Below are positions 38,745-46,829 of a stretch of 54,627 nt of DNA, in pieces. Source of the stretch: a bacterium D16-56. Lineage in GTDB: Bacteria > Bacillota > Clostridia > Lachnospirales > Lachnospiraceae. The position numbers were made by a program, and so were the translations under genes. The notes under the pieces are model-generated. The model ran no database searches and was not told the DNA's origin. It was given only the letters and a program-made list of their open reading frames with translations. The stretch lies in NCBI GenBank assembly GCA_003611875.1, contig RAYY01000033.1, forward strand, positions 1 through 54,627, given 5' to 3'. The stretch's first letter is position 1. Every line of letters begins with the position of its first letter.

Positions 38745-39602
38745 ATGATTATACAGACAAATATGGGAGGATTTAACGCTTCCAGAAATAAGGGCATCAC
38801 GGAAGGAAAGATGAGAAAGTCCTTAGAAAAGCTTTCGTCCGGCTACAGAATCAATCGTGCCGGTGACGACGCCGCCGGTCTTGCGATTTCGGAGTGGATG
38901 AGGAATCAGATTACGGCTTTGGACCAGGCGATGCGGAACGTGAATGACGGGATCAGCATGACCTCCACAGGAGATGGAGCTTTGATGGAGGTACATTCCA
39001 TGCTGGAGAGACTAAAGACGCTGGCAATTCAATCGGCAAATGGGACATATACCACATTAGCCAGGGAGAATATTGACGCAGAGCGGATTCAGCTTATGGA
39101 TGAGATTGACCGGATCGGGCAGACCTCGGATTTTGACGAGATTCCGTTGTTCGATTCCTCTCAGGAGCCGCCGGACGGAAAAAGTCTTTTTGAGCCGCCG
39201 GAGCGGAAGGATGAGATTACACTTCAGATCGGAGCGTCCTCAGCAGAAACCTTGGATGTGCCGCGTTATTATATGAGTGCCAAGGCTTTGAATCTTCATG
39301 AGATTACTTTGACTACGCTTCCTATGGCCAATGAAGCAGTGACGAAGATTGACGAAGCCATTGAGGCAGTGGCAGATATTCGGGCTGATTTCGGCGCGGC
39401 TTATAATCATCTGGAGCATACACACAATAACCTGAGTGTTACTTCAGAGAATATGACGGCTGCCGAAAGCCAGATTCGAGACACGAATATGGCCGAAATA
39501 TTTACAGAATACACAAAGGATAATATTGTTTATCAGTCTTCTAGCTCTATGGTAGCGCAGGCAAATACGATTCCGGAGCTGGTTTTGCGGCTGCTTCAGT
39601 AA
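38745..39602 (+). CDS. Flagellin
   Basis: The 285-residue filament subunit has both conserved ends: MIIQTNMGGFNASRNKGI, KLSSGYRINRAGDDAAGLAI and SEWMRNQITALDQAMRNVND at the N-terminus, and NHLEHTHNNLSVTSENMTAA, ESQIRDTNMAEIFTEYTKDN and IVYQSSSSMVAQANTIPELV at the C-terminus. The variable middle is short, so the filament surface is simple. The ATG 38745 follows GGAAGGTGG; the frame opens nine bases earlier at TTG. The end is unusual in that VLRLLQ replaces the more common VLQLLR/LLG. It is exported with FliS, capped by FliD and probably glycosylated by its upstream neighbour. Confidence 0.95.
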   Translation: MIIQTNMGGFNASRNKGITEGKMRKSLEKLSSGYRINRAGDDAAGLAISEWMRNQITALDQAMRNVNDGISMTSTGDGALMEVHSMLERLKTLAIQSANGTYTTLARENIDAERIQLMDEIDRIGQTSDFDEIPLFDSSQEPPDGKSLFEPPERKDEITLQIGASSAETLDVPRYYMSAKALNLHEITLTTLPMANEAVTKIDEAIEAVADIRADFGAAYNHLEHTHNNLSVTSENMTAAESQIRDTNMAEIFTEYTKDNIVYQSSSSMVAQANTIPELVLRLLQ

Positions 39603-39659
39603 AGGATGTAGATGACGTTCATAGGCGGACAGGATTGGACTGTTTGGGTGATTATGCAT

Positions 39660-39700
39660 ATAAAAAATGCGGGTGCTTTGTGGGCATCCGCATTTTTTAT
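39660..39700. terminator. Bidirectional terminator after flagellin
   Basis: ATAAAAAATGCGGGTGC (39660-39676) pairs with GCATCCGCATTTTTTAT (39684-39700) around TTTGTGG. The A/T ends provide U-tracts on both strands. It ends the flagellin (+) and YprB-like (-) transcripts. Confidence 0.88.
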
Positions 39701-39710
39701 GGACTGCGTT

Positions 39711-40835
39711 TTATGAAGCCTGCTGTGGGGAAACTGCTTTTTTTATTTCCAGATGATTAAAAATCTGAGACAGATACCGATGGAGCTGCTCTGAGGATTG
39801 AAAAGACACATCAGACAGGGCAGCATAAAGCAGTTTGTCCTTGGGTTCCTTTTTCATGACTGGTTCCCAGATCGGGGCAAACTGAGGAAGAAAAAGCCCG
39901 CTTTTTTTGGTGTAGCAGGTTTTGGACGTGGCTTTTGTGCGTGCGGTTTTGTCAACATATTCTCCAATACTTTTATGGATGGCGGTGTCCTCGTAGATCA
40001 AGTAATAATAGTCCTTGTAGTTGGGGTAAAAATGCTTTAAGGTTCCTTCCAATAGTTCAATGGACAGGCAAAGCCGGTTTTCCTCAACGGAACAGCAGAT
40101 GGGAGGAACATGGGCCTGGACAGGAACAGGGACCAAGCAGCGGCCTTCACAGGTCAGCTCCAGCACGGCAATGGATTTTTGGCCGGGGATATGCTTTTGA
40201 CAGAGGTTTTGGGTGGTCAGGGCAAAGGCACTGTCAAAAAAGTCCGGGTAGCTGAGGATGGGCAGGAGGCTGGGCATTCCCTTTAAGTCGTCTTCGTTGT
40301 GAAGAAGCAAAAGCTCCAGGAGGGAGGAGTCGTGGGAGGTCAGATAATCTTTATAAACCTGAATCAGTTCTCCGCCAGAGTAAGCATCTGTCCGTGAAAT
40401 ATTCAGGAAGTGTTCAATGGCTTTTTGCTTTAAGCTTTTTAGGCCAAGGAGTTTTCCATAGGGCTTGATCCGCCGGTAAATGTCAAGGCTGTCTATGGCG
40501 GTAAAGTCATAAGGAAGATGATAATGAGCGCAGCGTTTCAGAAGATAGGGTATGTCAAAGGTATCTCCGTTAAAGTGGATAAGGGTAGAAAAGGAGCGGA
40601 GAAAGGTGAAAAAGGCGTGAAGAAGGTCTTTTTCGGATGCGGCAGTGTCAGCAAACCATTGAATCAGATTCCAGGTGCTGTCTTTCTGATAAAGGCAGCC
40701 GATCAGATAAAGACCGGAATATTTTCCGGAAAAACCAGTGGTCTCTATATCGAAGAAAAGAAGATCTTCCGGAGATCCCAGGCTTTCTATAGGGTAGGGC
40801 TTAGAGAGGGGGAAATGTTTTTGTATGGTAATCAT
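39711..40835 (-). CDS. YprB-like RNase H-fold 3'-5' exonuclease
   Basis: The 374-residue protein starts at ATG 40835 (MITIQKHFPL) with AGGAGCC just before. The N-terminal half is a DEDD-type exonuclease domain of the YprB kind: DLLFFDIETTGFSGKYSGLY (DxE), LIHFNGDTFDIPYLLKRC (D), and YLTSHDSSLLELLLLHNEDD LKGM (final H..D). Such proteins occur widely in Firmicutes and are assumed to trim nucleic acids; the substrate is not known. The C-terminal half has no recognised domain. The gene stands alone, with its own promoter, and the leader repeat is in its 5' untranslated region. Confidence 0.82.
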   Translation of the reverse strand: MITIQKHFPLSKPYPIESLGSPEDLLFFDIETTGFSGKYSGLYLIGCLYQKDSTWNLIQWFADTAASEKDLLHAFFTFLRSFSTLIHFNGDTFDIPYLLKRCAHYHLPYDFTAIDSLDIYRRIKPYGKLLGLKSLKQKAIEHFLNISRTDAYSGGELIQVYKDYLTSHDSSLLELLLLHNEDDLKGMPSLLPILSYPDFFDSAFALTTQNLCQKHIPGQKSIAVLELTCEGRCLVPVPVQAHVPPICCSVEENRLCLSIELLEGTLKHFYPNYKDYYYLIYEDTAIHKSIGEYVDKTARTKATSKTCYTKKSGLFLPQFAPIWEPVMKKEPKDKLLYAALSDVSFQSSEQLHRYLSQIFNHLEIKKAVSPQQAS

Positions 40836-40876
40836 GAGAGGCTCCTTTTGGTGTTTATGGACATCTGCAGTGGTGT

Positions 40877-40936
40877 GCGGGCGCATTTGGCATCCCTGAT
40901 TTTAAATCGCCTCCGGCGATGGAACTTTCGCAGTAA
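40877..40936 (-). repeat. Partial copy of the structured leader repeat upstream of the YprB-like gene
   Basis: Read on the minus strand, TTACTGCGAAAGTTCC (40936-40921) is followed by hairpin ATCGCC-gga-GGCGAT (40920-40906) and then a block of 28 bases (40904-40877) identical to 31022-31049. The order of parts is the same as in the copies at 30988-31245, but the right-hand half is missing. It begins just downstream of the TATAAT box of this gene. Confidence 0.8.
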
Positions 40937-40940
40937 CACG

Positions 40941-40970
40941 ATTATACCAGATTTTGGGTGTGATTGCCAG
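40941..40970 (-). promoter_or_regulatory. Sigma-A promoter of the YprB-like gene
   Basis: On the minus strand CTGGCA (40970-40965), 18 bases, TATAAT (40946-40941). Transcription would start near 40935, at the first bases of the repeat element, giving a leader of about 100 bases. Confidence 0.55.
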
Positions 40971-40976
40971 AGAGTC

Positions 40977-41005
40977 TTGCACTTGTCAGTGTGATATGAT
41001 ATGAT
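40977..41005 (+). promoter_or_regulatory. Sigma-A promoter of ruvAB
   Basis: TTGCAC (40977-40982), 17 bases, TATGAT (41000-41005), 64 bases before the ruvA start. It is divergent from, and adjacent to, the YprB-like promoter. Confidence 0.55.
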
Positions 41006-41068
41006 GTCCAAAGACAGTTTTTGCGAGAAACGGATGAGTATGGAAGGGCGGCAGGGAGGAAGAAAATT

Positions 41069-41692
41069 GTGTTTTCCTATATAAAAGGTTTGCTGGCAGA
41101 GGTTTTTGAGGATGTGATCGTGGTGGAGACAGGGGGGATTGGATGGAATATTCATGTGCCTTTGTCTGTGCTGGATCGGCTGCCGCGAGTGGGGCAGGAG
41201 GTAAAGGTCTACACTTTTTTTCAGGTGAGGGAGGATGCCATGGCCCTCTATGGTTTTTTAAGCAGGCAGGATCTGGAGATGTTCCGGATGCTTTTGGGGG
41301 TAAATGGGGTTGGACCTAAGGCGGCTTTGGGCATTTTGTCTGTGATGAGGCCGGATGACCTTCGAATCGCGATTCTTTCTGAGGATGTGAAGGGAATTTC
41401 ACGGGCGCCGGGAATCGGAGCAAAGACGGCTAAGAGGGTGATCCTGGATTTGAAGGATAAGATTCGGATGGAGGATGTGCTTCCGGGAGGTGTGGAGCCA
41501 GAGGAAAGGATGCCTGGGGCGGAGATTTCCGGCGAAGGTGACGAGGGAGCGGCCAAGGAGGCCATTCAGGCTTTGGTGGCTTTGGGATATTCTCTTTCGG
41601 AGGCCACAAAAGCGGTGCGGCAGGTGAAACCAGAGGAGGGAATGACTGCAGAGGCGGTGCTGAAGGCTTCCTTGAAGTATCTTGTTTCCTGA
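41069..41692 (+). CDS. ruvA: Holliday junction helicase subunit RuvA
   Basis: RuvA binds four-way DNA junctions and loads RuvB for branch migration in recombinational repair. The 207-residue protein shows FSYIKGLLAEVFED, VYTFFQVREDAMALYGFLS, FRMLLGVNGVGPKAALGILS and GIGAKTAKRVILDLKDKI (the two helix-hairpin-helix motifs), and the C-terminal RuvB-binding part EAIQALVALGYSLSEATKAV. Start GTG 41069 lies eight bases after GGGAGGA; the longer frame to 41021 lacks a site. ruvB follows after 43 bases. Confidence 0.95.
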   Translation: MFSYIKGLLAEVFEDVIVVETGGIGWNIHVPLSVLDRLPRVGQEVKVYTFFQVREDAMALYGFLSRQDLEMFRMLLGVNGVGPKAALGILSVMRPDDLRIAILSEDVKGISRAPGIGAKTAKRVILDLKDKIRMEDVLPGGVEPEERMPGAEISGEGDEGAAKEAIQALVALGYSLSEATKAVRQVKPEEGMTAEAVLKASLKYLVS

Positions 41693-41735
41693 ATGAAAGG
41701 AGGATTCAAGACTTTCATAGTAGAAAGAGAGGAAT

Positions 41736-42734
41736 ATGGAGCGGAGAATTATCACAACAGAGGTGACAGAGGAAGATAAAGGGATAGAGCCGGGGCTGCG
41801 TCCTCAAAGACTGGAGGAATATATTGGCCAGGAAAAGATCAAGGCTAATTTAAGAATCTATATGGATGCAGCCAAGGGACGAGGGGAAGCTTTGGACCAT
41901 GTGCTTTTTTATGGACCTCCTGGTTTGGGAAAAACTACTCTTTCGGGCATTATTGCCAATGAGATGGGGGTTCACATGAAGGTGACTTCCGGTCCTGCCA
42001 TTGAAAAGCCCGGGGAGATGGCAGCCATCTTGAATAATCTCCAGGAGGGGGATGTGCTGTTTGTGGATGAGATCCATCGGCTGAACAGACAGGTGGAGGA
42101 GGTGCTGTACCCGGCTATGGAGGATTTTGCCATTGATATTATGCTGGGAAAGGAGTCCTCTGCCAGGTCGATTCGTCTGGATCTGCCTCATTTTACCCTG
42201 GTAGGTGCCACTACCAGGGCAGGACTTTTGACAGCGCCTCTCAGAGACCGGTTTGGGGTGGTGCAGAAGCTGGAATTTTATACGGCAGAGGAGCTTTCTG
42301 TGATTGTGAAGCGGTCAGCAGGAGTGCTGGGGGTGGAGATTGATGAGGATGGGGCGTCTGAGATTGCCCGCCGGTCAAGAGGAACGCCCCGTCTTGCCAA
42401 CCGTCTTTTAAAGAGGGTGCGGGATTTTGCACAGGTAAAGTATCATGGGGCGATTACCAAAGAGGTAGCGGATTTTGCGCTGGATATTTTGGATGTGGAC
42501 AAGGTGGGACTGGACCACAATGACAGGAGTATTTTGCTGACGATTATTGAAAAGTTTGACGGAGGGCCAGTGGGGCTTGACACTTTGGCTGCAGCACTGG
42601 GAGAGGATGCAGGGACTCTGGAGGATGTATATGAGCCGTATCTGCTGATGAACGGCTTCTTGAACCGGACACCCAGAGGGAGGATGGCTACCCGGCATGC
42701 ATACCGGCATTTGGATCTGCCGTATATTGGATAG
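41736..42734 (+). CDS. ruvB: Holliday junction branch-migration ATPase RuvB
   Basis: This is the hexameric AAA+ motor of the RuvAB complex. The 332-residue protein is colinear with the family: [39 protein letters not shown] (Walker A), [20 protein letters not shown] (Walker B), [20 protein letters not shown] (sensor 1), [20 protein letters not shown] (sensor 2) and the winged-helix end [19 protein letters not shown]. Start ATG 41736 after AGAGAGG. It forms an operon with ruvA. Confidence 0.97.
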   Translation: MERRIITTEVTEEDKGIEPGLRPQRLEEYIGQEKIKANLRIYMDAAKGRGEALDHVLFYGPPGLGKTTLSGIIANEMGVHMKVTSGPAIEKPGEMAAILNNLQEGDVLFVDEIHRLNRQVEEVLYPAMEDFAIDIMLGKESSARSIRLDLPHFTLVGATTRAGLLTAPLRDRFGVVQKLEFYTAEELSVIVKRSAGVLGVEIDEDGASEIARRSRGTPRLANRLLKRVRDFAQVKYHGAITKEVADFALDILDVDKVGLDHNDRSILLTIIEKFDGGPVGLDTLAAALGEDAGTLEDVYEPYLLMNGFLNRTPRGRMATRHAYRHLDLPYIG

Positions 42735-42802
42735 TGCAGTTAAAGCAGAAGAAGGATACATTTGCAATGACATAAGAAAAGGAAAGATCAGGGGTTAACA
42801 GC

Positions 42803-43249
42803 ATGACTCAGAAAAACCAGATGGAAGTATTGATTGACGGGAAAATATATAAATTGAGCGGAGCTGAGGAAGAAATGTATCTTCAGAGGGTGGCCGCTTA
42901 TTTAAACGGTAAGATCGGGAAGCTGCGGGAGGGAGAGGGATTTTCCCGCCTGAGCACCGATTATCAGGCTGTGCTGCTTCAGCTTAATATTGCGGATGAT
43001 TATTTTAAGGAGGAGGAGCGGGCTAAAAAGCTGGAAGAGAAAAATTCTGACTTGGAGAAGCAGATTTACAGCCTGAAGCATGATTTGGTTCGGATGCAGA
43101 TGGAGCTGGAGGCAGCACGGAACGAGTCAGGCGGCGGCCAGGAGGAGCAGAAAAAGGCGGATAAGGAAAAGAATGCTTCGGAGACTGGAAAATCAGGTAC
43201 TGAACGAAAACGGGGCGGGAGTGGGTCCCGGTCCATTCCAAAGCTGTAA
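42803..43249 (+). CDS. zapA: Cell division protein ZapA
   Basis: ZapA bundles FtsZ filaments at midcell. The 148-residue protein has the N-terminal ZapA head (MEVLIDGKIYKLSGAEEEMY, LQRVAAYLNGKIGKL) followed by LQLNIADDYFKEEERAKKLE and a long coiled coil (NSDLEKQIYSLKHDLVRMQM). The tail is a highly charged, Lys/Glu/Gly-rich extension (EEQKKADKEKNASETGKSGT) not found in short ZapA proteins. The ribosome site is weak (CAGGGG). The U32 gene follows 15 bases later, a common pairing in Clostridia. Confidence 0.85.
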   Translation: MTQKNQMEVLIDGKIYKLSGAEEEMYLQRVAAYLNGKIGKLREGEGFSRLSTDYQAVLLQLNIADDYFKEEERAKKLEEKNSDLEKQIYSLKHDLVRMQMELEAARNESGGGQEEQKKADKEKNASETGKSGTERKRGGSGSRSIPKL

Positions 43250-43264
43250 AATGGAGAAAGGAAA

Positions 43265-45454
43265 ATGAAATTGAAGCGGAATGTGGAGATTCTGGCGCCG
43301 GCCGGTTCCATGGAGAGCATGATTGCTGCCATCAATGCGGGAGCAGATGCAGTTTATATGGGGGGAAGCCGGTTTGGAGCCCGTGCTTATGCAGATAACC
43401 CAGAGGAGGATAGTTTCCTAAAAGCAATTGATTATGCCCATCTTCATGGGAGGCGGCTGTATATGACCACCAATACCCTGGTGAAGGAAAGGGAAATGGG
43501 GGCATTTGTTGAATTTTTGACGCCTTATTATGAGCAGGGGCTGGATGGAGCCATTGTGCAGGATCTGGGCGTATTGTCCATGATACGGGAATATTTTCCA
43601 AAGCTGCCTATCCATGTCAGTACCCAGATGACGGTTACCGGCTGCCGTATGGCAGGAATGATGAAAGATCTGGGAGCCGTGCGGGTGGTGACGGCCAGGG
43701 AGCTTTCTCTGGAGGAAATTCGGGAAATTAGGGAACAGGCAGATATGGAGATAGAGAGCTTTGTTCATGGGGCTCTCTGTTATTGTTATTCTGGTCAATG
43801 TCTTATGAGCAGCCTGATCGGAGGGAGAAGCGGAAATCGGGGCCGGTGTGCCCAGCCATGTCGGCTTCCATACAGGATAGGACAGGCTAAGGAGGCATAT
43901 CTGCTGAATTTAAAGGATTTATGTGTTTTGGATATTCTGCCGGATATTCTGGAAGCCGGCGTGTATTCTTTAAAAATCGAAGGGCGGATGAAAAGCCCAC
44001 GGTACACGGCAGGGGTGGTCAGCGTTTACCGGAAATATGTGGACCAATATCTGAACCATGGACGGGATGCTTATCGGGTGGAAGACAAGGACAGGAAAAT
44101 GCTTTTGGAGCTGTTTGACAGAGGAGGATTTACGGAAGGGTATTACCGGCAGCATAACGGAAGGAATATGATTGCATTGGGGGAAAAGCCTGGGATCCGA
44201 CATGTGGATTCGGGGCTGTTTGAATATTTGGACCAGAAGTATGTAGGGAAGGAAAAGAAGGAGCCGGTGCGGGGAAATCTGGCAGTCCGTGAGGGAGAGC
44301 CGGCACGACTGATTTTGGAGTTTGGAGACAAGACTGACAAGATACAGGTCTGTGTGACGGGACCTGTGGTGCAGACAGCGCAGAATCAGCCTGTGACAAG
44401 GGAGAGACTTCTTGGGCAGATGAATAAGACAGGGAATTATCCGTTTTATTTTCAGGATTGGAAGGTGGAGCTTTGGGGAAATTGCTTTCTTCCTGTGCAG
44501 GAGTGGAACGGGCTGAGAAGGCGCGGCCTGGAAGCTTTGGAGCAGGAGCTTTTAAAGCCCTACCGAAGAAAAAGGACTGTGTGGGAAAAGCGGGAGACAG
44601 AGGAAAAGGAAAAGAGAAAGGATAAGACGGATCATGACGGAAAAATGTGGTTCCATGTTTCTTTAGAGGAGCCGGATGGGCTTTTGACCGTGCTTGCCTG
44701 TAAGGATGTGAGAGAGGTTTATCTGGATAGCTGCGGATTTGGGGCAGAGAGCTGGAAGGAGACCGCAGAAGCATGCCGCAAGGCAGGAAAGCGGTGCGGA
44801 TTGCTGCTGCCGCATATTTTCCGCAAAAAAACCGAACAATATTTTAGGAAACATATTCGGCAGCTTCGGGAAGCCGGGTTTGACGAGGTGGTTTTGCGGT
44901 CATTGGAGCAGGTGGGATTTTTGAGGGAGCAGGGTGTGGACTTGCCTATGGTCTTTGATGCCAATCTTTATGGGATGAACAAAAGGGCATGCCAGGTTAT
45001 GAAGGAGCTGGGGGCATCCAGGCTTACCCTGCCTTTGGAGTTAAATGAGCGGGAGCTTTTGGAGCTGGGATGTGAGGGAAAGGAGCTGGTGGCTTACGGT
45101 TATTTGCCGGCCATGGTTTCGTCCCAATGTGTGCAGAGGACGGTGAAAGGGTGCAGCAGGCAGCCTGGAGTCATGATGATGAAGGACAGGACAGGAAAAA
45201 GCATTCCGGTAAAAAATCATTGCCGGTTCTGTTATAATACGGTATATAATCCGTCTCCGCTCTGTCTTTTGGGGCTTAGGGAGCAGGTAAAGAACCTGAA
45301 GGCTCTGGCGCTGCGGTTTTCTTTTACCATAGAAACGCCGAAGCAGATAAAGACCGTGCTGGATCAGTATGGAAATCATTTTTTAAGAGAGCAGGATGGA
45401 GTTATGCCCTGGAAGGAGTTTACCAGAGGACATTTCAGACGGGGGGTGGAGTAG
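43265..45454 (+). CDS. Peptidase family U32 protein (double-domain, possible RNA-modification enzyme)
   Basis: The 729-residue protein starts EILAPAGSMESMIAAINAGA and contains the U32 signature with conserved cysteines (ESFVHGALCYCYSGQCLMSS, GNRGRCAQPCRLPY) and YSLKIEGRMKSPRYTAGVVS. Relatives TrhP and RlhA in other bacteria hydroxylate tRNA or rRNA, and collagenase activity has been claimed for older members. A charged linker (about residues 440-460) leads to a second TIM-barrel-like half with its own cysteines near the C-terminus (NHCRFCYNTVYNPSPLCLLG). This double form is usual in Clostridia. AAAGGAAA precedes ATG 43265. The FtsW-like gene begins nine bases after its stop. Confidence 0.88.
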   Translation: MKLKRNVEILAPAGSMESMIAAINAGADAVYMGGSRFGARAYADNPEEDSFLKAIDYAHLHGRRLYMTTNTLVKEREMGAFVEFLTPYYEQGLDGAIVQDLGVLSMIREYFPKLPIHVSTQMTVTGCRMAGMMKDLGAVRVVTARELSLEEIREIREQADMEIESFVHGALCYCYSGQCLMSSLIGGRSGNRGRCAQPCRLPYRIGQAKEAYLLNLKDLCVLDILPDILEAGVYSLKIEGRMKSPRYTAGVVSVYRKYVDQYLNHGRDAYRVEDKDRKMLLELFDRGGFTEGYYRQHNGRNMIALGEKPGIRHVDSGLFEYLDQKYVGKEKKEPVRGNLAVREGEPARLILEFGDKTDKIQVCVTGPVVQTAQNQPVTRERLLGQMNKTGNYPFYFQDWKVELWGNCFLPVQEWNGLRRRGLEALEQELLKPYRRKRTVWEKRETEEKEKRKDKTDHDGKMWFHVSLEEPDGLLTVLACKDVREVYLDSCGFGAESWKETAEACRKAGKRCGLLLPHIFRKKTEQYFRKHIRQLREAGFDEVVLRSLEQVGFLREQGVDLPMVFDANLYGMNKRACQVMKELGASRLTLPLELNERELLELGCEGKELVAYGYLPAMVSSQCVQRTVKGCSRQPGVMMMKDRTGKSIPVKNHCRFCYNTVYNPSPLCLLGLREQVKNLKALALRFSFTIETPKQIKTVLDQYGNHFLREQDGVMPWKEFTRGHFRRGVE

Positions 45455-45462
45455 GGCATTTT

Positions 45463-46776
45463 ATGATCAATGTAATGATTGAGGTATCAAAGTACCTGAT
45501 GATATTTTTGATGGCTCTTTATACGTATTGGAATTTCAGTTATTTCCGGTTTCGGGATGAGCGGGGACAGATTCGGGTGTGCAGAAAACAGAATGCCGCC
45601 ATGTTTCTGATGCATTTTGTGGCTTATCTGATCTTATATCTAAAGTCAGAGGATGAGAGGATCGTACTTTTCTATCTGGCACAGATGGTATTTTTTATGG
45701 CCTATATTGGGCTGTATCAGCTTTTTTATCGGAATTTAACCAGGATTCTGGTGAATAATATGTGTATGCTGCTGTGTGTAGGATTGATCATGCTTACCAG
45801 GATTTCTTTTGACAAGGCAGTCAGGCAGTTTGTGATTATAGCGGCAGCGGCACTGGTCACATGGATCATTCCCTTTATTATGGACCGGGTGTGGGAGCTT
45901 TCTCAGATTCCCTGGGTGTATGGGGGACTTGGGCTGGGGATTTTGGTTGTGGTGTGGATGATCGGCAACAACAGCTATGGGGCTCAGCTTTCTCTTAGCT
46001 TCGGAGGTTTTTCCCTGCAGCCGTCAGAGTTTGTGAAAATCAGCTTTGTGTTTTTTGTGGCAGCAGTGTTTTATCGTTCCACGGATTTTGTTACAGTGGC
46101 AGTGACAACGGCAGCAGCGGCGGCTCATGTGCTGGTATTGGTGCTGTCAAAGGATCTGGGCAGCGCATTGCTCTTTTTTGTGACATATGTGGCTATGCTG
46201 TTTGTGGCTACAGGCAACTGGTTTTATTTGCTGGCAGGGGCGTTGGGCGGCTGCGGGGCTTCTGTTCTGGCTTATGGGCTGTTTGCCCATGTAAGGGTCC
46301 GGGTGGAGGCGTGGAGGAATCCATGGGCGGATATTGATAATCGTGGATATCAGATCACCCAGTCTCTGTTTGCCATTGGTACAGGAGGGTGGTTTGGCAT
46401 GGGGCTCTATCAGGGAATGCCTTATAAGATTCCGGTGGTGGAGAAGGATTTTGTGTTTGCCGCTATCTCAGAGGAGCTGGGGGGAATTTTTGCCCTGTGT
46501 GTGCTTCTGATCTGTCTGGGGTGTTTTCTTCAGTTTATGATGATTGCAGTGCGGATGGAGGCGGTTTTTTATAAGCTGATTGCATTTGGGCTGGGGATGG
46601 AGTATCTGGTTCAGGTATTTCTTACCGTGGGAGGGGTGATTAAGTTCATCCCGTCTACTGGGGTGACTCTGCCTCTGGTAAGCTATGGGGGAAGCTCGGT
46701 GCTCAGTACGTTTTTGGTGTTTGGGGTGATTCAGGGATTATATATTCTCAAGATGAATGACAGTGAGGAGAGATAA
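45463..46776 (+). CDS. FtsW/RodA/SpoVE-family peptidoglycan polymerase
   Basis: This polytopic membrane protein of 437 residues has about ten helices. Family marks are IGNNSYGAQLSLSFGGFSLQ followed by PSEFVKISFVFF, VLSKDLGSALLFFVTYVAML, GYQITQSLFAIGTGGWFGMG and FIPSTGVTLPLVSYGGSSVL. SEDS proteins polymerise glycan strands from lipid II together with a class B penicillin-binding protein, which is encoded next. The N-terminal ~140 residues carry extra helices, as in the clostridial and actinobacterial FtsW partners of PbpA-type proteins. Whether it serves division, elongation or sporulation cannot be told. Confidence 0.9.
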   Translation: MINVMIEVSKYLMIFLMALYTYWNFSYFRFRDERGQIRVCRKQNAAMFLMHFVAYLILYLKSEDERIVLFYLAQMVFFMAYIGLYQLFYRNLTRILVNNMCMLLCVGLIMLTRISFDKAVRQFVIIAAAALVTWIIPFIMDRVWELSQIPWVYGGLGLGILVVVWMIGNNSYGAQLSLSFGGFSLQPSEFVKISFVFFVAAVFYRSTDFVTVAVTTAAAAAHVLVLVLSKDLGSALLFFVTYVAMLFVATGNWFYLLAGALGGCGASVLAYGLFAHVRVRVEAWRNPWADIDNRGYQITQSLFAIGTGGWFGMGLYQGMPYKIPVVEKDFVFAAISEELGGIFALCVLLICLGCFLQFMMIAVRMEAVFYKLIAFGLGMEYLVQVFLTVGGVIKFIPSTGVTLPLVSYGGSSVLSTFLVFGVIQGLYILKMNDSEER

Positions 46777-46829
46777 CGGCTGGTGCGGTTTGAGGGACGG
46801 AAGGAAAGGATAAGGAGTGCAAAGGAAGA

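Noticed and set aside
44130-44774. A 214-codon Ser/Pro-rich minus-strand frame
   Set aside because: It is the shadow of the U32 protein's charged linker and lacks any family likeness.
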